Made by a program: the position numbers and the translations under genes | Source: PVC group bacterium | GTDB lineage: Bacteria > Verrucomicrobiota > Kiritimatiellia > CAIKKV01 > PXCX01 | Assembly (NCBI GenBank): GCA_003565195.1 | Contig: PXCX01000022.1 | Location: 1-6,323, forward strand | Direction of reading: 5' to 3' | Length of the DNA stretch: 6,323 nt | Notes under the pieces: generated by a model | Told to the model about the DNA's origin: nothing | Seen by the model: the letters and a program-made list of their open reading frames with translations, nothing else | Database searches by the model: none | Shown: piece by piece, positions 1 through 4,770 of the stretch | How positions within the stretch are numbered: position 1 is the stretch's first letter | How the letters are laid out: each line of letters opens with the position of its first letter

Positions 1-2
1 CC

Positions 3-230
3 TCGAAACCCTTACTCGGATACCCTTCGTCGATCAACTTAATCGATCCGCAGGGGCGAAATGGTCGGTCACAAAATATCTATCTGGCGATGCATTACGG
101 CTTCGCCGCAAACGAACACGCCGGCTTGACAAAATGCTTATGGCAAAACTTCAAACCACCTTCAGGCCTAGGGTATCAACATATAAAAAACGCCTACCAG
201 AACCGCGATCACAAAAAACAGCAGCAATAA
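3..230 (+). CDS. Possible 3' end of an unrecognised gene entering from the left edge
   Basis: A plus-strand frame is open from base 3 to a TAA at 228-230 (75 codons), with no start needed inside the window if it is the tail of a gene. Its middle part reads like real protein (for example QNIYLAMHYGFAANEHAG at about 72-125), and that stretch has many C or G third positions. I recognise no family. Its last 63 bases run antisense into the 3' end of the 123-residue gene, which is unusual but possible for convergent genes. A second plus frame is also open to 259 but is very Arg-rich and looks less natural. The minus strand over 1-167 has stops in all frames. This could equally be non-coding sequence or a gene remnant; confidence is low. 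Confidence 0.25.
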   Translation, partial: SKPLLGYPSSINLIDPQGRNGRSQNIYLAMHYGFAANEHAGLTKCLWQNFKPPSGLGYQHIKNAYQNRDHKKQQQ

Positions 231-539
231 AAACCGGTTCCGGCGTTCCGTTGGTGTGACATGCCGCGCATCCAGTGCTTCAAGACTGCCGCTCATAAAA
301 ATGGGTGCATTGTCATGGTCAAACTTGACCGGCTTTTCGGCGCTCGTTTTCGACTCGTACACGGGCGGCGATTCATGTCGCGGCAGGTCTTTTAGGGGAG
401 GTGCGGCCGCTGTTCGTATTGGTTTGCGGCCGGCCAAGGCCCGTTGCAAACGGCGCTGGCGTCGTTCATTGCGCGTAATCTCTTTTTCAAGATGTTGTAA
501 TCGTTGCGCCAGTTCCGGCGATGTGGCTCGATATTTCAT
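168..539 (-). CDS. Small tail-anchored coiled-coil membrane protein, 123 aa, unknown function
   Basis: No family recognised. The ATG at 539-537 is chosen because a purine-rich AGAGAGAGA lies five bases upstream; a longer in-frame reading starts at a TTG at 620 but would run into the preceding gene. The protein begins with a basic, heptad-like helix (about residues 8-37, many Arg, Gln and Leu). A Pro-rich, probably disordered linker follows (about 44-80), then a basic cluster TERRNR and one hydrophobic segment (about 103-121) ending three residues from the C terminus. The positive charges before the helix suggest that the N-terminal part is cytoplasmic. It ends in TAG, followed two codons later by TGA. 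It lies 25 bases after the 244-residue gene, which has the same architecture, so the two may be co-translated and may pair through their coils. That it is a gene is well supported; its role is unknown. Confidence 0.72.
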   Translation of the reverse strand: MKYRATSPELAQRLQHLEKEITRNERRQRRLQRALAGRKPIRTAAAPPLKDLPRHESPPVYESKTSAEKPVKFDHDNAPIFMSGSLEALDARHVTPTERRNRFLLLLFFVIAVLVGVFYMLIP

Positions 540-564
540 CGATGTCTCTCTCTGATTGCAACCG

Positions 565-1299
565 TTAGCCGCCAATCCCCCACAACCAGCGTGCCAGCGC
601 CAGTAGCGCCAGCATGGCAACTATCAAAGGCAGACTAAACGCCATGCCTACCCAAACCCACTCGCTGAAACGGCGCGGGATCAACGCCGGCGCCGGCGAG
701 TGCATGGCCGACGGTTCGCCCGCGGTTGCCGGAGGTGATGCAACGGCATCTTGGGCGACCGCCTCCACGCGCGACCATGCGCGATTATACTCGCGCTCGA
801 TATCCTCCATGATTGCGAGGGCGCGGTTCAGTTCCTCGTCGTAACGCTCATCCGGCCATGATTGATCGCGTATCCGTTCAACCTCTTGCAGCATTTCCTC
901 GTATCGCCGGCGCACGACGGCGAAAAGTTCCGCCCGTCGCGAGGCTTGCAAATCCATTTTTCGCAACAACTCCATGCGCTGGGTCAAGCCTTCGCGTAAA
1001 TTCTGGTGTTCCTGTTCGTATTTAACCTGGCGTTGTTCCAGCGTCTCGAGTCGCTGTCGTTCGCGTTCGAGTTCTTCGCGTTGTCCACGCAGTCGTTCCA
1101 GTTCCTGGGCTGCCTGGGCTGCCTGGGTCTGGGTTTGTTCACGGCGTTTTGCCATCTGGGATAGATTCAGTTCGGTCACTCCCGGAGGCTTGAGCTTATA
1201 GCCGTCCTTAAAGGCGCTTAGTCTGGTCTCGTCACGGTTTCCCGACGACAACGATCCGGTGCTTAACCGTTCTTCATGGCTGGAGGATGATTCGTTCAT
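565..1299 (-). CDS. Coiled-coil protein with a single C-terminal membrane segment, 244 aa, unknown function
   Basis: No family recognised. Residues 1-40 are Ser-rich and polar. A long charged coiled-coil region follows (about 45-145, rich in Glu, Arg, Gln and Leu), then more helix to about 185, a Pro/Ala linker (about 188-208), PRR, and one hydrophobic segment (about 214-240) near the C terminus. This predicts a tail-anchored inner-membrane protein with a cytoplasmic rod. The ATG at 1299-1297 has no visible Shine-Dalgarno sequence; the space where one would sit is filled by an octamer repeat whose last unit contains the start codon. A later start is possible, since the next in-frame Met is codon 49, but codons 1-48 look like normal coding sequence. 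The stop is TAA. The gene follows the M50 protease by 39 bases and precedes a smaller protein of the same plan by 25 bases. Together with the protease it could be a substrate or scaffold; this is inference. Confidence 0.8.
   Translation of the reverse strand: MNESSSSHEERLSTGSLSSGNRDETRLSAFKDGYKLKPPGVTELNLSQMAKRREQTQTQAAQAAQELERLRGQREELERERQRLETLEQRQVKYEQEHQNLREGLTQRMELLRKMDLQASRRAELFAVVRRRYEEMLQEVERIRDQSWPDERYDEELNRALAIMEDIEREYNRAWSRVEAVAQDAVASPPATAGEPSAMHSPAPALIPRRFSEWVWVGMAFSLPLIVAMLALLALARWLWGIGG
1104..1130. repeat. Short 9-base tandem repeat inside the coiled-coil gene
   Basis: On the plus strand CCTGGGCTG occurs twice in direct succession (1104-1112, 1113-1121), followed by a degenerate third copy, CCTGGGTCT. 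The 9-base unit is in frame and encodes the Gln/Ala run QTQAAQAAQ at the start of the coil. Copy-number change here would add or remove three residues without shifting the frame. Confidence 0.6.
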
Positions 1300-1333
1300 G
1301 GGTTCATAAGTTCACGGGTTCACGGTTCATGGG
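1294..1333 (-). repeat. Octamer-period direct repeat at the start of the 244-aa gene
   Basis: On the plus strand five GTTCA cores start at 1294, 1302, 1310, 1318 and 1325, giving spacings of 8, 8, 8 and 7 bases. Read on the minus strand the unit is TGAAC plus three variable bases, preceded by A or G, so every unit begins with ATG or GTG. The last unit supplies the actual start codon (ATGAACGA) of the coiled-coil gene, and the array fills almost the whole 39-base gap after the M50 gene. Its function is unknown. Confidence 0.75.
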
Positions 1334-1342
1334 TCTACTCAT
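1296..1342 (-). promoter_or_regulatory. Possible translational-coupling chain of ATGA stop/start overlaps
   Basis: The M50 stop (TGA, 1341-1339) overlaps an ATG at 1342-1340. That ATG opens a 12-codon reading frame (MSRPMNREPVNL) ending in TGA at 1306-1304, which overlaps an ATG at 1307-1305. This second mini-frame (MNP) ends in TGA at 1298-1296, overlapping the ATG of the coiled-coil gene at 1299-1297. Three successive ATGA junctions thus connect the two genes where no Shine-Dalgarno sequence is visible. ATGA overlaps are a known setting for reinitiation. That ribosomes use this chain is inference, and the overlaps inside the octamer array follow automatically from its 8-base period. Confidence 0.3.
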
Positions 1343-2235
1343 AGGAATCTGAAAAGGTTGCGGTTTTGATGATGTTCGCGATGGATATCAACCCGTTCGG
1401 CAGGTCCTTTACGATATGGTGGCGGACTGACGACCACGGCGTCATCCTGGTCTTCTTCGTCGTTGTCCTGCGGAAAGTGTGTCACTCTTGCGAACTGCCC
1501 GTTGGATTGGTCGAACGGGTTCCGGCGCGAACGGAACGCTTCCTGCGCCTGAATCATGCGGTATTCCGCGCCGGCCGAAACATAGATAAAAAAGGCGATC
1601 GCCACAAGAAACCATTGTCCGTTCATCAGGCCGAATAAGCCCATAAAAAAAGCCAGGAACCTGCCGATTTGGGATGCCAGCCGGGTGGCCCGTAAGCGTC
1701 CCATACGGCCGGTTAAAGCCGCGCGTAAAATCCGTCCGCCATCCATCGGAAAGGCCGGCGCCAGATTGAAGCCGGCCAGGATCAGGTTCAGGCCACCCAG
1801 GTAAAGCAACATCCGTCCAAAGGTTTCCACACCACTGCGCAACAGCCATACGGAGAGCGGGATGATCGTCAATCCAATCACAAGACTGACAGTGGGACCG
1901 GCCGCCGCCATCAGGATTTCATCGCGGGGACGGGTGGGTATCCGTTCCATCTGGGCTGCGCCGCCGATGAACATCAGCGTAATTTGCCGGACCCGGCAGC
2001 CCTTGCGGATGGCAACAAAAGAATGGCCCAGCTCATGCAATCCAACACTGGCAAAGACCATCAACAACATCAGGACATTGGCCACCAATGCCGCGCCGCC
2101 CCTGATCACGCCTTCCTCAAGACTTACCGAAAATCCCGCGTACAAGCCTATAACCACCAGAAGCATAACCAGTGAGATATGAATTTTTATCGGGATTCCC
2201 CAGATCCTTGCGATTTTGTAAGATCCGCCGAACAA
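1339..2235 (-). CDS. M50 family site-2-type intramembrane zinc metalloprotease, 298 aa
   Basis: A polytopic inner-membrane protease expected to cut transmembrane segments of partner proteins. The zinc site is complete: HELGH at residues 67-71 (2037-2023) and the third ligand Asp165 in NLAPAFPMDGGR (1743-1741). Other family marks are the N-terminal WGIPIKIHIS strand, GGAAQME (91-97) and AAGP (111-114). There is no PDZ domain, so it is not RseP-like, and no CBS pair, which many proteins of this SpoIVFB-like group carry. Instead, residues 236-298 form a polar tail with an acidic run (DNDEEDQDD), PPP, and a His/Arg-rich end. The start is TTG at 2235-2233, with AGAGG ten bases upstream; the first internal Met (residue 24) would remove the conserved N-terminal strand. 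It follows the kinase by 50 bases and precedes two single-pass membrane proteins, which are natural candidate substrates. The family call is secure; the substrate is unknown. Confidence 0.93.
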   Translation of the reverse strand: MFGGSYKIARIWGIPIKIHISLVMLLVVIGLYAGFSVSLEEGVIRGGAALVANVLMLLMVFASVGLHELGHSFVAIRKGCRVRQITLMFIGGAAQMERIPTRPRDEILMAAAGPTVSLVIGLTIIPLSVWLLRSGVETFGRMLLYLGGLNLILAGFNLAPAFPMDGGRILRAALTGRMGRLRATRLASQIGRFLAFFMGLFGLMNGQWFLVAIAFFIYVSAGAEYRMIQAQEAFRSRRNPFDQSNGQFARVTHFPQDNDEEDQDDAVVVSPPPYRKGPAERVDIHREHHQNRNLFRFL

Positions 2236-2285
2236 TTTTTTAGATCCTCTGTTTTAGCCGTAAACCGTTAATTTTCAAGCGTTTG

Positions 2286-3521
2286 CTAACCATTTGTCGG
2301 AACTTTGACCGTATGCTGGGCAAGCGTCTTGCGTACTTTGGCGACAAGCGCAGCCGCGGCAAACGGTTTTTGCAGAAACTGTAGACCGCTTTCCACAACG
2401 CCACGCCGCACAATGATGTCGGCGGTATAACCGGAGATGAACATGCACTTGATCGTCGGCCATTTGGATTGCATGCGCTGGGCCAGCTCGTAACCATTGG
2501 TTTCCGGCATAATCACGTCTGTGATCAGCAGATCGATTTTACCTTCGTTCTCATGCGCCAACTCAATGGCTTTGACGCCGGTTGCGGCAACCAGTACGCG
2601 ATAGCCTTCGTTTTCAAGCATGACACGGCATACATGCAGCGCGGCGGGTTCGTCATCCACCAGTAAAATAGTTTCGGGTTCCTCGCGTTTCTCCGCTTTT
2701 TCGCTGATCGCCGTCGTCGCGGGCGCGAGTTCATCATGCTCGGCGGTCAACAATCTGGGGAAATAGATCGTAAAGACGCTTCCATGTCCCGGTTCACTCT
2801 CAACCTCGATAAACCCCTGATTCTGCTTTGCAATGCCATAAACGGTTGCCAAGCCCATGCCCGTTCTCCGACCATTTTGTTTGGTCGTGAAGAACGGCTC
2901 GAAAATGTTCGCCATTGTTGACTTATCCATCCCGCAGCCGTCGTCGCTTACGCTAAGCGCGACATAATCGCCCGGGCCTCGCTCGGTCTGTCCCTTAATG
3001 TCGTCATCCGTCAAATGTAAATTACAACTGGAAATCGTTATTGTTCCGTGATCCGTGAAGGCATCGCGGGCATTGACGCAAAGATTCACCAGCATCTGGT
3101 CAACCTGTACCGGATCCATGGCAATTCGCCATAAATTCTTTGCCGGTTGCCACCCGATGGATACATTTTTTCCAAGAATTTCAGGCAGCATTTTCAAGGT
3201 GTTGGCCACTGCCTGATTCAAGTTCAATACTTCGGGGTTAATCGTCTGTTTACGACCGAATGCCAGCAATTGGCGGGTAAGCTCGGTCGAACGCTGGGCC
3301 GCCGAGCGGATGGCCTCGAGATCGTATTCCATGATTTCGCCGTCTTTGACCTTCTCCAGGGCGATTTCCGTATGTCCGAGAATGGCCTGCAGCATATTGT
3401 TGAATCCATGGGCCACACCACCGGCCAGACGCCCGACGGATTCCATTTTCTGCGCCTGCTGACGTTGCTCCTCCAATTCGATTTCTTTTGTAATATCGCG
3501 TTTTGCCGCCACATAATTCAC
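2286..3521 (-). CDS. C-terminal fragment of the split kinase: HisKA, HATPase and receiver (about 411 aa)
   Basis: This half holds all catalytic parts. In numbering from the GTG at 3521, the H-box is LAGGVAHGFNNML with His38 at 3410-3408. The N-box is NLCVNARDAF (147-156), G1 is SDDGCGMD, the F-box is FEPFFTTK and G2 is TGMGLAT. The receiver (about 284-400) has the acidic pair DD (289-290), phosphoacceptor Asp335 in ITDVIMPE (2519-2517), Ser363 in ISGYT and Lys385 in LQKPF, all as expected. The fused receiver with no DNA-binding domain suggests phosphorelay or self-regulation. The GTG at 3521 is the first start-like codon after the TAG but has no convincing ribosome site and is most simply an internal Val; a Met at residue 26 is also poorly placed. 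If made, it would be soluble and uncoupled from the sensor. The stop is TAG. Confidence 0.6.
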   Translation of the reverse strand: MNYVAAKRDITKEIELEEQRQQAQKMESVGRLAGGVAHGFNNMLQAILGHTEIALEKVKDGEIMEYDLEAIRSAAQRSTELTRQLLAFGRKQTINPEVLNLNQAVANTLKMLPEILGKNVSIGWQPAKNLWRIAMDPVQVDQMLVNLCVNARDAFTDHGTITISSCNLHLTDDDIKGQTERGPGDYVALSVSDDGCGMDKSTMANIFEPFFTTKQNGRRTGMGLATVYGIAKQNQGFIEVESEPGHGSVFTIYFPRLLTAEHDELAPATTAISEKAEKREEPETILLVDDEPAALHVCRVMLENEGYRVLVAATGVKAIELAHENEGKIDLLITDVIMPETNGYELAQRMQSKWPTIKCMFISGYTADIIVRRGVVESGLQFLQKPFAAAALVAKVRKTLAQHTVKVPTNG

Positions 3522-3563
3522 GATTTCGCCGTCTTTGTCGCGAACCGGCGTAATATGGGATTC

Positions 3564-4424
3564 CTAGGTGTAAACCGAACCGTCCTTGCGTTTGTTGACG
3601 ATCCGGCCTTTCCAGACCTTGCCGCTGACCAAGGTATGCCATAGGTCGTTGTAAAAAGATTCGGTTTGCTGACCGCTCTTAAGCAAGCGGGGTGTCTGTC
3701 CGATGGCTTCCTTGCGGGTATAACCGGTAATCCGTTCAAAGGCCGGATTGACGTAAAGCATTACCCCGTCAGTATCCGTAATGAGAATGATTTCATCGAC
3801 CTGTTCAATCGCGGTAGCCAAACGATCACGGTCGGCCTCGGCTTTACAGCGTTCGGTGATATCAATCATGACCCCGTCGATCCAGCTTGAACGGGTATGG
3901 GTGTCGGACGAGCCCCGACCCTTGATATGAACCCAGACGAACGTCCCGTTGCGATGACGCAGACGCGTGTCAAGCTCAAATGGCCGGCCGGTCGCCGCTT
4001 CTTGACGCAGCGTGGCCATCACTGTTTCCCGTTCGGCGGGATGTACGATGTCACCCAGCCGGCGCATTTTTTCGTCGACGAAATCGCGGACGGGATACCC
4101 GCTGAGTCGTTCGATTTCCTCGCTGATAAACAAAACCGTGCCGACCTCATCGTCGCAGCAACGGAAAGCCACACCCGGAAGATTGGCTATCAAGGTTTGC
4201 TGTTGGGCCGTGCTTGCGGACAGCGCCGCATACATTCGGCGATCGCGCCGATGCACCAGCAAAAGCAGCGCAAGCAGTAACAATAAACTGGCAAACGCCA
4301 TCACCAGCACACTGGTTGCCCAACCGATATCCCGGGTGATCGTTGCCAATTGCAGGACCAGGATATTCGCGGTTTCAAAAGGCAAGCTTTTCACCGATAA
4401 TGTTTGAAGAAGGAACAGATACAT
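3564..4424 (-). CDS. N-terminal fragment of the split kinase: membrane helix, PAS, partial PAS (286 aa)
   Basis: If translated alone, this half gives a membrane-anchored sensor fragment with no catalytic domain. A short N-terminal stretch precedes one strong hydrophobic segment (about residues 34-57) ending in the basic HRRDRR. A PAS_3-like domain follows (about 78-192), with FISEEIERLSGYP, a DIVHPAER turn, RHRNGTFVWVH and the closing DITERCKAE helix. The second PAS (from about 200) has ITDTDGVMLYVNPAFERITG and the RLLKSG loop but stops at GSVYT, before its last strands, so that domain should be incomplete and probably unstable. No ligand can be inferred. A good ribosome site precedes the ATG, so the fragment is likely to be made if the gene is transcribed. 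Confidence 0.6.
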   Translation of the reverse strand: MYLFLLQTLSVKSLPFETANILVLQLATITRDIGWATSVLVMAFASLLLLLALLLLVHRRDRRMYAALSASTAQQQTLIANLPGVAFRCCDDEVGTVLFISEEIERLSGYPVRDFVDEKMRRLGDIVHPAERETVMATLRQEAATGRPFELDTRLRHRNGTFVWVHIKGRGSSDTHTRSSWIDGVMIDITERCKAEADRDRLATAIEQVDEIILITDTDGVMLYVNPAFERITGYTRKEAIGQTPRLLKSGQQTESFYNDLWHTLVSGKVWKGRIVNKRKDGSVYT

Positions 4425-4483
4425 TGCGTTTCCTTTCGATCAATACGGGTATGTCTTTGCGATTTATGTTCAATGTCATCCCA

Positions 4484-4514
4484 TGGAATATTGGAATGAT
4501 GGAAGATTGGAATA
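4484..4514 (+). repeat. Octamer-period array, left arm (GGAAT core)
   Basis: GGA occurs at 4485, 4493, 4501 and 4509, exactly 8 bases apart, in units reading TGGAATA, TTGGAATG, ATGGAAGA and TTGGAATA. The GGAA core is constant and the bases between cores vary. It pairs imperfectly with the array at 4618-4654, which carries the same motif on the other strand. Confidence 0.75.
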
Positions 4515-4617
4515 ATGACAAGAGGCCAAAAACCGATATTTTGCAAACCGGAAACTATGCAACGCAAAATTGGCGTGTCACCGGACGCTGAAAACGTAAA
4601 CATCATATTTGCATCAA

Positions 4618-4654
4618 TTTCCAACATTCCATAACTCCAGTATTCCAACATTCC
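4618..4654 (-). repeat. Octamer-period array, right arm (ATTCC core, inverted)
   Basis: TCC occurs at 4620, 4628, 4636, 4644 and 4652, again exactly 8 bases apart; the unit AACATTCC appears twice (4623-4630, 4647-4654). On the minus strand the units read GGAAT plus three bases, the same motif as the left arm. Aligning 4485-4517 with the reverse complement of 4622-4654 by eye gives 24 matches in 33, with mismatches mostly between the cores. A transcript or a single strand could fold this into a long imperfect stem around a loop of about 100 bases. Confidence 0.75.
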
Positions 4655-4770
4655 GCATCCCTATGAAATGCTACTGATGTATGTTTAGCTTCTAAGTCGC
4701 AAACTGTTTGAGTGGATTAGTCGAAAATTTCAGAGGTTTACAACCTGTTGGCGGGCAAGGTGTTCGGTGT

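Larger units (their letters stand above)
2286..4424 (-). pseudogene. PAS-PAS hybrid histidine kinase interrupted by an in-frame TAG
   Basis: Read as one frame this is a 712-codon membrane sensor kinase: transmembrane helix (about residues 34-57), PAS (about 78-192), second PAS (about 200-310), HisKA, HATPase and a C-terminal receiver. Codon 287 (3566-3564) is TAG. It falls inside the second PAS domain, and the family sequence resumes at once without a frame shift (GSVYT, stop, ESHITPVRDKDGEIVNYV), so a single base change from a sense codon explains it. The start ATG at 4424-4422 has AAAGGA six bases upstream. A second departure from the family is Gly after the phosphoacceptor His (HGFNN where HDFNN is usual). 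All other ATP-binding and receiver motifs look intact, so decay would be recent. Alternatives are a base-call error, readthrough, or two working polypeptides. TAG also ends this reading frame and the 123-aa gene, which argues against general TAG recoding. Confidence 0.7.
4425..4770. other. 346-base intergenic region between lnt and the kinase gene
   Basis: No credible gene. The minus-strand frame through 4391-4651 spans the repeat arms and overlaps the kinase start, so it is not a gene candidate. The region holds the two facing octamer arrays described separately and about 100 bases between them. I see no hairpin followed by a T-run that would make a clear intrinsic terminator for lnt, and no strong -35/-10 pair for the kinase gene, although a promoter should lie here if lnt and the kinase are not co-transcribed. 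The stretch is more AT-rich than the flanking genes. Next to the kinase start the only clear signal is the ribosome site AAAGGA at about 4431-4436. Confidence 0.6.

Noticed and set aside
98..108. Small hairpin CGGC-TTC-GCCG as a terminator after the 123-aa gene
   Set aside because: The stem is only four to five pairs and there is no T-run on either side.
537..620. Longer N terminus for the 123-aa protein from the TTG at 620
   Set aside because: It would overlap the preceding gene by more than 50 bases and encode a Cys/Trp-rich stretch unlike the rest, while the ATG at 539 has a purine-rich ribosome site.
1442..1849. 135-codon minus-strand frame within the M50 gene
   Set aside because: It overlaps the M50 frame, which carries the zinc ligand motif and membrane segments here; composition rich in Gly, Arg, Trp and Pro is typical of an out-of-frame shadow.
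2286..3566. TAG as a reassigned sense codon in this genome
   Set aside because: TAG ends the 123-aa gene (with a second stop two codons on) and the kinase frame itself, so general reassignment is not supported; local readthrough remains open.
3147..3644. 165-codon plus-strand reading frame antisense to the kinase
   Set aside because: It lies wholly opposite strongly conserved kinase motifs, has no recognisable domain, and is the kind of shadow frame that long coding sequences produce.
4391..4651. 86-codon minus-strand frame through the intergenic region
   Set aside because: Much of its length is translation of the octamer arms (HHSNIP-like text) and its end overlaps the well-supported kinase start in another frame.
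4484..4654. CRISPR array
   Set aside because: Units are 8 bases with no spacer-length gaps and occur in two opposite orientations.
4741..4770. Intrinsic terminator just after lnt
   Set aside because: An ACCT/AGGT pairing is possible around the Lnt stop, but the stem is four pairs and no T-run follows on the minus strand.
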